NCBI GenBank assembly: GCA_029973955.1
Contig: JARKQJ010000173.1
Coordinates: 1-64,000 of the forward strand
Length of the DNA stretch: 64,000 nucleotides
From: Paludibaculum sp.
GTDB lineage: Bacteria > Acidobacteriota > Terriglobia > Bryobacterales > Bryobacteraceae
Direction of reading: 5' to 3'
The position numbers were made by a program, and so were the translations under genes. Below the pieces are notes generated by a model, which saw only the letters and a program-made list of their open reading frames with translations, did no database searches and had not been told where the DNA came from. This document shows positions 24,940 through 33,541 of this stretch, in pieces. Position 1 is the stretch's first letter, and each line of letters begins with the position of its first letter.

Positions 24940-26007
24940 TCAAGACTCCTGTCGGGAGAAAGTTGGTGCCGGGCTGGGCTGAAGCACCCCGTACCGGCGG
25001 AAATAATCGAAAATCGGAAGGAAATCGGCCAATCCGGTCCAATCCACGGCCAATACCCGGCCATCGGCAAGGCGAATGTCGATCCCCGAAAAATCGTTGT
25101 CCTCCCCCGCCGCGTGCAGCGTAACCGCTGCCACCAAGGATAACGGAATCTGTTGCGATCCAAACAATGTGCGGAGCGTCAACGCCTGTCCATCCAACTC
25201 CAGCCGCCACGCCGCGCGCCGCGCCAGCCCGAGCAGTGCCAGCGCCAATACCGCCGTCACCGCCCAGCTCCACACCGGGCCGCCCAACGGATCGTCCAGC
25301 GCCGCCTGCGTCGAATCGCAAACCCGGAACGGCAAACCGAAGAAGAACGCCGCTGGAAAGGCGCACAGCAGATCGAGCGCTGCCAGCGCAGCCAGGTCAT
25401 GATGGGCTCCGCGGCCGCGCGTCAGCGGCAGCAGCAGCAGGTAAACCGCCAGCGTGCCGGCCATCCACAACCACGCCCGCCCACGCAGCGGAAAGACCAC
25501 CGCAACGGGCGCCGAACTGGAGTGCGGCTCCGCATGGTACATGAACTCAACGTCGCCTCTCCCCGTCTCGCAGTAAGCGTTCAGATATCCGGTCTTCTTC
25601 AGCGATGCGCTCAACTGCGGCGCGATCCGCGCCACCAGCGGCTCGCTCGCATCGAAATAGACGAAGCCTTTGGCAAACCGCTCCGCGTGCGGCCCGCCCC
25701 CCTTCGCCGCCTCCGCCAGTCCGGACACCAGCCCCGCCGGCCATGTCTCGTCAGCCTTCACTGATCGCTCGAAGAGCCCTGCCCGGTAAGCCTCCGCCGA
25801 GCCCGGATTCGTCTCTCTCCGGATCAACTCCTCCGCCGCCCCCATCGCCCCAAACTGATACCGGGGCACCGGCCCGTAGCGCTTCATATACTCCGCCTTC
25901 GCATCGAAGGCCCGTGCGGCCACCAGTTGCGATGGGCTGTAGGTGAAGTACCACGCCGCCGCGCAGAGTCCTCCCAGCAACAGCAGTCGTTGGATCAGAG
26001 CGATCAC
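24940..26007 (-). CDS. Integral membrane protein, unrecognised
   Basis: The 355-residue product has an N-terminal membrane helix (MIALIQRLLLLGGLCAAAWY), a soluble region with Cys/Gly elements, then three to four membrane helices between about residues 175 and 265 and a C-terminal soluble domain of beta character (LELDGQALTLRTLFGSQQIP) that resembles a small PH-like or split-barrel fold. It overlaps the upstream zinc-ribbon gene by the four-base ATGA and is followed two bases on by the glycine-zipper gene. No family is recognised. The tight coupling implies that the three proteins work together. Confidence 0.65.
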   Translation of the reverse strand: MIALIQRLLLLGGLCAAAWYFTYSPSQLVAARAFDAKAEYMKRYGPVPRYQFGAMGAAEELIRRETNPGSAEAYRAGLFERSVKADETWPAGLVSGLAEAAKGGGPHAERFAKGFVYFDASEPLVARIAPQLSASLKKTGYLNAYCETGRGDVEFMYHAEPHSSSAPVAVVFPLRGRAWLWMAGTLAVYLLLLPLTRGRGAHHDLAALAALDLLCAFPAAFFFGLPFRVCDSTQAALDDPLGGPVWSWAVTAVLALALLGLARRAAWRLELDGQALTLRTLFGSQQIPLSLVAAVTLHAAGEDNDFSGIDIRLADGRVLAVDWTGLADFLPIFDYFRRYGVLQPSPAPTFSRQES

Positions 26008-26750
26008 GGCAGTCCTCCCGGCACTGCCGCCCCACCCGCATAGTGCCGCACCAGCCGCTCGGCTTCTTCATAGTTCGCCGGCGTGCAATACACGCGGAAC
26101 AGCACGCGCCAACTGTTCATCACCGAGATCACGCAGAACCGCGGGTGCAGCTTCACCCGTTTCACATCGACCCAGGAGGTGAACATCTCCTCCTGCGACG
26201 CGGCGATCAACCCCGCGCCCGCCGCCCCGGCGCTCCCACCCAGAATCCCGGCCACGATCGCCGCCCGGTTCCCCCACTTCGCCTGCCTCGACCGCGTCTC
26301 GTACGCCATCCCCTGCGGCCCCAGGTAGAACCACGCCTGGAACCGGTTGCCGAAGAACACCACCATGACCAGCACGAACATCAACACGATGCCGCACAGG
26401 ATCAGCAGGAACATCCCTGTCACGTTCAGCCAATCCGCCAGCGGCGCCCGAGACGCCCCGTTGGCCAGCGCAATCGGCACACCGATCGCCGCCAGGATCA
26501 GGCCCGTCCAAAAGAACAGCTTCGCCATGTCGTACAGCACGAAGCGGTTCGTGGCCAGCGCGAAGGAGGTAGTCCAGTGCAGCATCCCCGCCGGCATGCC
26601 TGGAGCGGCGGCCCCCGCGGAAGCGCTGAATGACGGAAGCGGAGGCGGTGGCGGAATCGCCCGGGCGTCACCGGAGAGCACCGCGCCGCAGAGCCCGCAG
26701 AACGACGCAATCTCCGGATTCTCTCCCCCGCAGTTCTGGCAGTACGGCAT
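26004..26750 (-). CDS. Zinc-ribbon membrane protein
   Basis: The 248-residue product starts with a zinc ribbon (MPYCQNCGGENPEIASFCGL, two CxxC pairs), then a Pro-rich linker (residues of about 31-40). Two membrane helices lie at about residues 88-108 and 112-135 (TGMFLLILCGIVLMFVLVMV), then a glycine-rich helix (GILGGSAGAAGAGLI), and the C-terminal soluble part ends in a folded segment. The start at 26750 is chosen because it begins the zinc ribbon and has GGAGG upstream. The first of three coupled genes, it is divergent from a second zinc-ribbon gene 149 bases away. The role is not known. The pattern of a zinc ribbon, Pro linker and membrane helices is shared with its neighbours. Confidence 0.72.
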   Translation of the reverse strand: MPYCQNCGGENPEIASFCGLCGAVLSGDARAIPPPPPLPSFSASAGAAAPGMPAGMLHWTTSFALATNRFVLYDMAKLFFWTGLILAAIGVPIALANGASRAPLADWLNVTGMFLLILCGIVLMFVLVMVVFFGNRFQAWFYLGPQGMAYETRSRQAKWGNRAAIVAGILGGSAGAAGAGLIAASQEEMFTSWVDVKRVKLHPRFCVISVMNSWRVLFRVYCTPANYEEAERLVRHYAGGAAVPGGLP

Positions 26751-26899
26751 TCGGCTGATCCTGCCTCCGGGGAGCGGAACTGCCTCCTCCGGTGGAAGTT
26801 CCAAACATCTTGGACTATAACAGAATTTCCGACAAGCAGCTATGTAAGTCGTTATAGATTATTAGTGCCGGGCGAGCCCCGGATAGGAGGATCCACAGC

Positions 26900-28300
26900 A
26901 TGCCTCAGTGCAGCGGATGTGGCAAGGAAATGGCGGCAGGCTTGAAGTTCTGCACGTCCTGCGGCAAGCCGGCCGCGACGCAGGCTCCGCCGCCCCCGGC
27001 CCCACCCCCAGCCCATGGGAAATGCCCCAAGTGCGGCATGGTGCAATCCAGGCCTTCGAAGTTTTGCGTCGGCTGCGGAACGCCGCTTGGCGCGGACGCC
27101 GCTGCTCCGGTTCCCCCACCGGCGCCAAAGCCGCCCTCGGCTCCCCCACCGGCTCCTTCTGGCGCCATGCCCCCGCCGCCAATAGCACCAAAGCCGCCAA
27201 CCGCCGCTCCACCTCCGCCCCCGCCCGAGGCAATGCCGCCGGCCGCGCCCAAACCACCCATGGCTCCGCCGCCGCCTCCCGGCGCCATGCCCCCGCCCCC
27301 GCCCGCGGCAATGCCCCCGGCCCCGCCCAGACCACCCATGGCGCCACCCCCCGGCGCCATGCCCCCGCCCCCCCCCGGCGCCATGCCGCCGCCCCCACCC
27401 GCGGCAATGCCCCCGGCCCCGCCCAGACCACCCATGGCGCCACCCCCCGGAGCCATGCCCCCTCCCGGTTCAATGCCCCCGCCCTATCAAATGCCGGCCC
27501 AGCCCCCCAGGAAAAGCGGTGCCGGCCTGATCGTCGGCCTGATCCTCGGCTTGGCCGTCCTCGGCGCGGGCGGCTACTTCGGCTACAAGAAGTTCTTCCA
27601 GAAACCGCCCGCCGACGCGGCTCAGGCGCCGTCGCCCACATCGCCGGCTCAGACGGCCGATCAGCAGACACAGGCTCCGGTGGAACAGGCAGCCGCTCCC
27701 GCGGCTTCTAGCCCAACTCCTCCCACTTCTCAAACCCCTTCCGCCCTCCCAGCAAAAACCACTCCCGCCGCCAGGCCCTCCAGCAGCGGACCCGGTTCGT
27801 CCTCCGCGGCCCCCAGCCAGCCCGCTCCCGCCCAGTGGCCGCCCGTCTCCTCTCCGCCGCCGCCGCAGCAGCAGCAGGCCGTCGCCCAGTGGCCGCCGAC
27901 CTCCACGCCCGCGCCGGCCGAGAGCCCCCAGGAACAGCCCAAGCCCGTCCAGCGCACGCCCGTCTTCAAGCCCGAAACTGAACCCGCTCCCCGTCAGACC
28001 GAACTCGCCACCCGGCCTGCCCCCTCCACCGCCGCCCGCTACACCGGCCCTTCCTCCGGCACCCTTATCTGGTCCGGCCCCCTGCGCAAGGACGGCGTCA
28101 TCACCATCGACGGCACCCAGACCACCGCCGGCACCCTGCAGGGCGCCCTGCCCGGCGTGCCCGTCACCATCGAAACCGACAACAAAGACGTCGGCTTCGC
28201 CGAAATGCCCAGCCCCTCCAACGGCTGGAAAAAGGTGGGCATCCGCGGCAGGAAAAACCAGAACGTCGTCGTCACCATGAAATGGAAGGTCCTCCAATAG
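26900..28300 (+). CDS. Double zinc-ribbon, proline-rich single-span membrane protein
   Basis: The 466-residue product has two zinc ribbons: CSGCGKEMAAGLKFCTSCGK and CPKCGMVQSRPSKFCVGCG. About 130 residues of Pro/Ala/Met-rich linker follow, then one membrane helix (about residues 209-228, GLIVGLILGLAVLGAGGYFG), a second Pro/Ser/Gln-rich linker and a C-terminal globular domain of about 80 residues (GTLIWSGPLRKDGVITIDGT and following). The linker DNA contains 53-base direct repeats. A good ribosome site (TAGGAGG) precedes the ATG. With the ribbons in the cytoplasm, the C-terminal domain would be outside. It is probably co-transcribed with the next gene (37-base gap). No family is known for the terminal domain. 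Confidence 0.75.
   Translation: MPQCSGCGKEMAAGLKFCTSCGKPAATQAPPPPAPPPAHGKCPKCGMVQSRPSKFCVGCGTPLGADAAAPVPPPAPKPPSAPPPAPSGAMPPPPIAPKPPTAAPPPPPPEAMPPAAPKPPMAPPPPPGAMPPPPPAAMPPAPPRPPMAPPPGAMPPPPPGAMPPPPPAAMPPAPPRPPMAPPPGAMPPPGSMPPPYQMPAQPPRKSGAGLIVGLILGLAVLGAGGYFGYKKFFQKPPADAAQAPSPTSPAQTADQQTQAPVEQAAAPAASSPTPPTSQTPSALPAKTTPAARPSSSGPGSSSAAPSQPAPAQWPPVSSPPPPQQQQAVAQWPPTSTPAPAESPQEQPKPVQRTPVFKPETEPAPRQTELATRPAPSTAARYTGPSSGTLIWSGPLRKDGVITIDGTQTTAGTLQGALPGVPVTIETDNKDVGFAEMPSPSNGWKKVGIRGRKNQNVVVTMKWKVLQ
27302..27450 (+). repeat. Direct repeat inside the proline-rich linker
   Basis: A 53-base perfect direct repeat occurs at 27302-27354 and 27398-27450, offset by 96 bases (32 codons), inside the Pro/Ala/Met linker of the zinc-ribbon gene. 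It preserves frame, so slippage would lengthen or shorten the linker by 32 residues without breaking the protein. Confidence 0.85.
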
Positions 28301-28337
28301 GAGCCACCGGAATCAGAACAAGGAAAGGGCCGGCATC

Positions 28338-29375
28338 ATGAAATTCTGCATCCACTGCGGTACCCCACTCGAAGACGGCATGCGATTCTGCGGAGGCTGC
28401 GGAAAAGACGCTCCCGCCGCGCCCGTGCCCGCAACCGCGCCTCCACCCCGGCCCGCGGCTCCGCCCGCGCCTCCACCCCGGCCCGCGGCTCCGCCCGCGC
28501 CTCCACCAATGTCCGCCCCACCCGCCCCGGCCCCACCGCCTGCCTTCCAGCCGCCTCCCGCATTTCAGCCGGCCCCGGCCTTCCAGCCGCCCGCCGCTTT
28601 TCAGCCGCCCCCCGCCGCGGCCCCACCCCGCGGCGGAGCCTCCTCCGGCACCAGCGGCGTCCGCACCACCACCAAGAGCCTCGCCTCCTACGGCACCGCC
28701 TTCGAGGTCATCGAGTACGAGATGTACCGCATGGGCAAGATCAACATCCAGGGCACCTCCGTCGTCCTCGAGGCGGGCCAGCTCCATTACTGGCTCGGCC
28801 AGATCCAGATGCAGGCCAACGCCCCATCGCTCGGCGGCATGGCCAAGTCCTTCCTCACCAAGGAACGCATGGTCCGCCCCATCTACTCCGGCTACGGCGA
28901 TATCTACCTCGAACCCACCTTCGGCGACATCGGCTTCCTCGACCTCGCCGGCAACGAGATCTGGATCCTCGACAAAGGCTCCTTCCTCGCCTCCGACCAG
29001 GGCGTCCAGCTCGGCATGTATACCAACCCGATGTTCAACTCCTTCTTCGGCGGCGAAGGCATGTTCCAGACCCAGGTCTCCGGCGTCGGCAAAGTGATGT
29101 ACTGGTCCCCCGGCCCCGTGGAACGCATCGAACTCCAGGGCCAGACCCTCACCGTCGACGGCAACTTTGCCGTCGGCCGCACCGCCTCTCTCGACTATCG
29201 CGTTGAAAAGGCCACCAAAGGCCTCTTCAGCTCCATGATCTCCGGCGAAGGCATGGTCAGCGTCTTCAGCGGCTACGGTAGCGTCCTGCTGGCGCCTATG
29301 CCCAACCGCTACATGACCCTCCTCGGCCAGTTCGGCGGCCTGCATGCCGCCATCCGCTCCATCAGCCGCGGCTGA
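28338..29375 (+). CDS. Zinc-ribbon protein with AIM24 domain
   Basis: The 345-residue product starts with a zinc ribbon (MKFCIHCGTPLEDGMRFCGG), then a Pro-rich linker with FQPPPAFQPAPAFQP repeats, then an AIM24/TRAP-like domain over about residues 120-335 (VIEYEMYRMGKINIQGTSVV, DIGFLDLAGNEIWILDKGSF, VKKATKGLFSSMISGEG-type tail). AIM24 was first known for mitochondrial inner-membrane organisation; bacterial members are widespread and of unclear function. A tandem 30-base repeat lies in the linker DNA. It follows the double zinc-ribbon gene and shares its domain style, which suggests a common partner for the zinc ribbons. Confidence 0.85.
   Translation: MKFCIHCGTPLEDGMRFCGGCGKDAPAAPVPATAPPPRPAAPPAPPPRPAAPPAPPPMSAPPAPAPPPAFQPPPAFQPAPAFQPPAAFQPPPAAAPPRGGASSGTSGVRTTTKSLASYGTAFEVIEYEMYRMGKINIQGTSVVLEAGQLHYWLGQIQMQANAPSLGGMAKSFLTKERMVRPIYSGYGDIYLEPTFGDIGFLDLAGNEIWILDKGSFLASDQGVQLGMYTNPMFNSFFGGEGMFQTQVSGVGKVMYWSPGPVERIELQGQTLTVDGNFAVGRTASLDYRVEKATKGLFSSMISGEGMVSVFSGYGSVLLAPMPNRYMTLLGQFGGLHAAIRSISRG
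28441..28500 (+). repeat. Tandem 30-base duplication in linker
   Basis: Two perfect copies of a 30-base unit (28441-28470 and 28471-28500) encode a repeated Pro/Ala segment, and a third, partial copy follows. The duplication is in frame and lies inside the linker of the AIM24 protein. Confidence 0.9.
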
Positions 29376-29381
29376 GCCCGG

Positions 29382-31766
29382 CTACGGTTTCACCGTCAGC
29401 GTCGCGCTTTGCACCGATCCGCCCGGCAGTCCCGGCACGGCCTGTGCCGTGATCTGCACCTGCGTGAACGCGCCCGCTTTTGACGTCACAATCTGGAACG
29501 GCGCCGAACTCGCCCCCGCCGGAATCACCACTTGTGCCGGCACCGAAGCCACTGCGGGATTCGAGCTGCTCAACTGCACGCTCACCGTCGCTCCGTCGAA
29601 CGCCGGCCCATTCAGCACCACCCTGTTTCCGCCTGAACTCAGCCCCCCGGTGATCGATGCCGGCCCCAATACCACTGCCGCCAGCGCCAGGTTCTGCACC
29701 GTGAAGCCCGACGTCCGCGTCACCGTGCCCGCCGTGCCCCGCACCTCCCCCGCCACTGCCGCGCCCACTGAGTTCGTCGTGATCCGGAAACTCGCCGATG
29801 TCGCGCCGGCCGCTACGTTCACGGATGCCGGCACCGCCAGCGCTTCCGGCGCCGTCGAAACCAACTGCACCGTCAAACCCGCCGCCGGAGCGGGTCCCGA
29901 AAGGTACACCCTCCCCGTGTAGGCGCCGGGCGCGGCCAGCGAACTCGAGGGCAGTTCCACGCGGCTTACCGTCGTCGGCGCCACCAGGAGTTTCACCGCC
30001 ACTACATTGGTTCCTTGCGTCGCCGTGATGGTCACCTCCGTCGCCTCCGTCACGCTGCGCGTCGAGATCTGGAAGCTCGCCTGCGCGCTGCCCTGCGGTA
30101 CCACCACGCTGGCCGGCACCGTCACCAGGTTCGGATTCGAAGAACTGAGACTCACCGTCAGCCCACCCTGCGCCGCTCCCGTGTTCAGCTGAACCAGATT
30201 CCCGCCGGACGCCTGGCCGCCCGTCAAAGTCGAGGGCGCCAGCGTCACCTTCGACAGGGCGGGTATCAACACCACCGGCACATTGAAGTACATCTGCGTA
30301 TCGAAGCTCCGCTCGCCGTACACGGCCGTCAAAGTCACATACCCCGGCGCATCCGGCAGTTTGTTGCTCAGCGCCAGCAGCACCGATGATTCTCCCTCCG
30401 GAATCGTCACCTGCGCCGGCACGTTGATCAGCGCAGGATGCGAGGAAACCAGCCGCACCACCGCGCCCCCGGCCGGAGCCACTCCTGCCAGTTGCACCCG
30501 CGCCACCTGCGTCCCCGCCGCCCTCAACGTGTACACCGTCGGCGCCACCCGTGCATAGTCCAGCGGGTTCGCCACCTGGCATGGCGTGGAGAGGTTCGGC
30601 TCGGCGATCCCCGTCTCATAGGCGCCCAGCGCAGAAGGATAATTCGAAGGCCTCGGCTGCGCGCACCCCGGCGCCTGGTACTGCAGCTTCGCCGTCAGCA
30701 GCGCCGACAACTCCGCTGGCACCGCTGTCGCCAGCCCCGCCGCCGGCGAGTTGTCCAGTATGCGATAGTCCCCTAATGCCGGCGCAATAAAGCCCGGGTC
30801 CACTCCAATCAAATTGTCCCGGACTTGGAAATTCGCCAGCGCCTTGTCCGGCATCAGCAGCGCCGGTCCGGCGAAGATGTTGTTCTGCACCAGCCCCGTG
30901 TAGCCCGAATCTGCGGGCAGTATGAAGTAGGCGGGACTGCCATCCGCCTCCGCCGGACCTTCATTCACGAAGGTGTTGTTCGTCACCAGCAGCAGGTTCG
31001 TCCGCCCGCCCACCATCCCCTCCAGCATGTAGCTCAGCAGGTTGATGTTGCCCGTCAGCGGGCCCTGCTGGATGATGTTGCCCACCAGAATGCACAACCC
31101 TCCATTGGGCAGGTCCACTTCCCAACTGCTGTTGGCCCCCTCGGACGCGAACACGTTGTAGTAGAGATAGTTCTCCGCCGCCCTGCTCTTGATCACATTG
31201 CCGGCCAGCGAGCGGTGAAAATACGAGTAGCGCACCGTCAGACTGCGCTCGCCGTTGACATAAATGTTGTGCGCATACCCTTCGTTGTCGCCGTTATAGT
31301 CGAACTCCGAATATTCGATCAGGATGTCGCCGCCCATCCCATTCGTCAGAATCCCCTCTTCGTTATCGTGAAAATAGACCCTCCGCAGCGTCAGCCCAAC
31401 CCCCTCCAGACGCATCACCGCGCCGTTGCGGTCCGGAACCCGCGCGCCAAACGCTTCGATGTTTTCAAATGTGTTGTTGTTGCCCTGCACCACCCAAATG
31501 CCCTTGCCCTGCGCGTAGGCCCCGCCGGCGTCGATTCGCGGCCGCCCGTTCACGCCCCGCACCACCAGGTTGGAGGCGCCGAATACGCACACGTCCCCGA
31601 CATAGGTGCCCGCCGCGTCGATCTCCACCACATCGCCATCCTTGGCCGACGTGAGCGCCTGGCATGGCGTGGCGTAGGTCTGCTGAGGCCCGACCTTCAA
31701 TGTGTCGGCCCGCAGCAGCAAAATGGCCGCCACCATCAGAAAACCAACGCGCAAACCTGAATTCAT
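29382..31766 (-). CDS. Secreted right-handed beta-helix protein with Ig-like repeats
   Basis: The 794-residue product begins with a signal peptide (MNSGLRVGFLMVAAILLL). Residues of about 25-330 show the repeated short strands and Asn ladders of a parallel beta-helix (NNTFENIEAFG, GILTNGMGGDILIEYSEF, NLLLVTNNTFV), as in pectate-lyase-like and other polysaccharide-binding proteins. The rest consists of four tandem domains of about 85 residues with the core LSSSNPNLVTVPASVVVPQG, Ig-like and typical of secreted adhesive proteins. No catalytic residues of polysaccharide lyases can be assigned with confidence. The start at 31766 has GGAGG before it; the open frame continues upstream through the hairpin array, but without a signal peptide. 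Confidence 0.78.
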   Translation of the reverse strand: MNSGLRVGFLMVAAILLLRADTLKVGPQQTYATPCQALTSAKDGDVVEIDAAGTYVGDVCVFGASNLVVRGVNGRPRIDAGGAYAQGKGIWVVQGNNNTFENIEAFGARVPDRNGAVMRLEGVGLTLRRVYFHDNEEGILTNGMGGDILIEYSEFDYNGDNEGYAHNIYVNGERSLTVRYSYFHRSLAGNVIKSRAAENYLYYNVFASEGANSSWEVDLPNGGLCILVGNIIQQGPLTGNINLLSYMLEGMVGGRTNLLLVTNNTFVNEGPAEADGSPAYFILPADSGYTGLVQNNIFAGPALLMPDKALANFQVRDNLIGVDPGFIAPALGDYRILDNSPAAGLATAVPAELSALLTAKLQYQAPGCAQPRPSNYPSALGAYETGIAEPNLSTPCQVANPLDYARVAPTVYTLRAAGTQVARVQLAGVAPAGGAVVRLVSSHPALINVPAQVTIPEGESSVLLALSNKLPDAPGYVTLTAVYGERSFDTQMYFNVPVVLIPALSKVTLAPSTLTGGQASGGNLVQLNTGAAQGGLTVSLSSSNPNLVTVPASVVVPQGSAQASFQISTRSVTEATEVTITATQGTNVVAVKLLVAPTTVSRVELPSSSLAAPGAYTGRVYLSGPAPAAGLTVQLVSTAPEALAVPASVNVAAGATSASFRITTNSVGAAVAGEVRGTAGTVTRTSGFTVQNLALAAVVLGPASITGGLSSGGNRVVLNGPAFDGATVSVQLSSSNPAVASVPAQVVIPAGASSAPFQIVTSKAGAFTQVQITAQAVPGLPGGSVQSATLTVKP

Positions 31767-31810
31767 AGGAAAACCTCCAACGCGCTCCCCCAATCCTACC
31801 AACAAGCATC

Positions 31811-32013
31811 CAGCCCGTTCCCCCGAGACAAAGTCCCGCGGCCACACGTCCAAGCCATATCCCCCGAGACGAAGTCTCGGGGCCACAGTTAAGCCGTATC
31901 CCCCGAGACGCAGTCCCGCGGCCACACGTCCAAGCCGTATCCCCCGAGACGAAGTCTCGGGGCCACACGTCCAAGCCGTATTCCCTCGAGACGCAGTCCC
32001 GCGGCCACACTTC
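31811..32013. repeat. Tandem array of five 40-42 base hairpin repeats, alternating two types
   Basis: Five units begin at 31811, 31851, 31891, 31931 and 31972. Each contains a core near CCCCGAGACGAAGTCTCGGGG followed by CCACACGTC-like spacer sequence. Units 2 and 4 carry the perfect inverted repeat CCCCGAGAC/GTCTCGGGG with a GAA loop (31862-31882 and 31942-31962). Units 1, 3 and 5 carry a variant with the right arm GTCCCGCGG, which pairs less well. It is not a CRISPR array, because the inter-core sequence is also conserved. The array lies upstream of the beta-helix gene. Its function is unknown. Confidence 0.85.
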
Positions 32014-32677
32014 CCAGCCGTTTCCCCCCGGGCCCATACAAGAAACGAACCCGGAACCACCGATTTCTACCCGGCTAGAGCCGGATCCAACTCCGCAATC
32101 TGACCCCCATGTCCAGCATCCCCAACGCCCGCTCCCCGTCCTGACTCAAGCCCGCCGGCCGGTTCCGTGTTCCCCCGCCGCTCCTGCTTGGATCGCTTCC
32201 TCCTGCACGCCACCACCTCGCCCGCCACCATATCGCCGGCCAATTTCGACATCGAGCACCTCGCGGACACGTGACTCGTGCCCTGCTCCGGAATGCCCGC
32301 GATTCACTCGGCAGTAATGACGGTCAGAAGCGGATGCTAACGTAGCGCAAAATTCTCCAAATGGAGGGCGGCCCGAGATTTGCAAAACGAAGACGCTGCA
32401 TCACCCAGCAGACGGAGCATGCTCAGGGCCAGATGGAGGAAGTACCGAATGAGGCGCAAGCTCCATCTTCTCATTCAGTTCGAGGTTTGCGACAGGCGCA
32501 GGCCACTGCCAAGGCCGAAATGACGATTCGCTGCTCGATCGAGCGCATTTCAACGTGCCTGGTTTTCCTTTTCCACTGAAGAACAGCCTTCAGCAGCGCC
32601 GCTGCGCTCTGCCTGATCCGTCGTGGCCCGGCGCGGTGAGGGAAGGATGCAAGTTCACAAAGTCCTGCCTTGTGCCG
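32014..32677. other. Stretch without a recognisable gene
   Basis: Only short frames of poor quality are present (for example 32361-32579 on the plus strand), with no domain, signal peptide or good ribosome site. The base composition appears less GC-rich than in the flanking genes. It forms the left border of the accessory region. Confidence 0.6.
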
Positions 32678-33541
32678 TCAGACGCTGAGGACCGGACAAG
32701 GAGACTCACGAATGATTGTATACGTGTTTGTTCTCATGCGGCCCAGTTGCTCACGCATGACGCCTCTCCCAATCAAGATCAAGTCTGAATTCTGCTCGAT
32801 GGCGGTCTGGCGGATAGCGTGCGCCACAGACCCGCCTATCAGGTGTAACTCCCCGTCAAAGTCGATCCCATCACGGAGTTGCGCATACCGTTCCCAGGCT
32901 CGCTCCTTGTGATACTTGTTTACTGCCCGGACGCCTCGGTTCTGTGTAGGCTCCTCGACGGCGGGCAACGCGTGCAGAAGCATCAGATCTGCCTGAAACT
33001 GGCGCGCGACTCGGACGCCCCACCCGATAATCCGGGTGCTGTCTTCGGATAAATCGATGCAGCAGAGAATCCGCTTGATGGTCCCCGTTGCTAGAGAAGC
33101 CGGATTCTCATAATGTGCACCTGTGAGAACAGGAAGGTCGAGATCGTTGAGGACCTTCGCTGTCACAGAGCCCAGGAGCAGCCGGCGAAAGGGGCCACGG
33201 CCGCGGGTAGGCATGCCGACTAGATCGATCTGGTTCTCCCGCGCGTGCTGGCCGATGATGTCGCAAGGGTCACCTTCGCGAACAGAGAAGAAGGTATTGA
33301 TCCCGTGGAATCCCGCGGAATAGGAATCCCGCAGCTCCTTTTCTGCCTGGGTGCGAAGCGAGGTGACGTCACCAAGATTCAGGTACCCGCGGGCCTCGCG
33401 ATAAGCGCCGGGCGGCAACTCCAGGACGTGCAATAGTGTGACGGCAGCTTGGGTTCCCCGTGCGACCGACGCGACCACAGGAGCCATCTGGCCGCAAGAA
33501 GACGAGAAATCGACTGGAAAAAGGATATTTGTGAAGATCAC
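32678..33541 (-). CDS. Tandem-domain universal stress protein (UspA family)
   Basis: The 287-residue product consists of two Usp domains. The first (residues of about 1-145) starts ILFPVDFSSSCGQ and has an ATP-binding-like loop TRGRGPFRRLLLGSVTAKV, in which the first Gly of the usual G-2x-G-9x-GS pattern is Pro. The second (ILCCIDLSEDSTRIIGWGVR to the end) has a degenerate loop. It starts at a GTG with GGAGGG before it. Usp proteins modulate stress and metal responses in the cytoplasm. Its position in a small cluster with a P-type ATPase and an FtsH-like ORF is like stress/metal islands of other environmental bacteria, although that comparison is from general knowledge. Confidence 0.88.
   Translation of the reverse strand: MIFTNILFPVDFSSSCGQMAPVVASVARGTQAAVTLLHVLELPPGAYREARGYLNLGDVTSLRTQAEKELRDSYSAGFHGINTFFSVREGDPCDIIGQHARENQIDLVGMPTRGRGPFRRLLLGSVTAKVLNDLDLPVLTGAHYENPASLATGTIKRILCCIDLSEDSTRIIGWGVRVARQFQADLMLLHALPAVEEPTQNRGVRAVNKYHKERAWERYAQLRDGIDFDGELHLIGGSVAHAIRQTAIEQNSDLILIGRGVMREQLGRMRTNTYTIIRESPCPVLSV

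Noticed and set aside
31811..32013. Possible CRISPR array
   Set aside because: The sequences between the cores are themselves conserved, units vary in the core, and no cas gene is near. It is a tandem hairpin repeat.
31767..32060. Extended N-terminus of the beta-helix protein through the hairpin array
   Set aside because: Only the repeat array keeps this frame open. The signal peptide and GGAGG site mark the start at 31766.
32361..32579. Short plus-strand frame of 72 codons
   Set aside because: There is no ribosome site, domain or signal, and composition is unlike the neighbouring genes.
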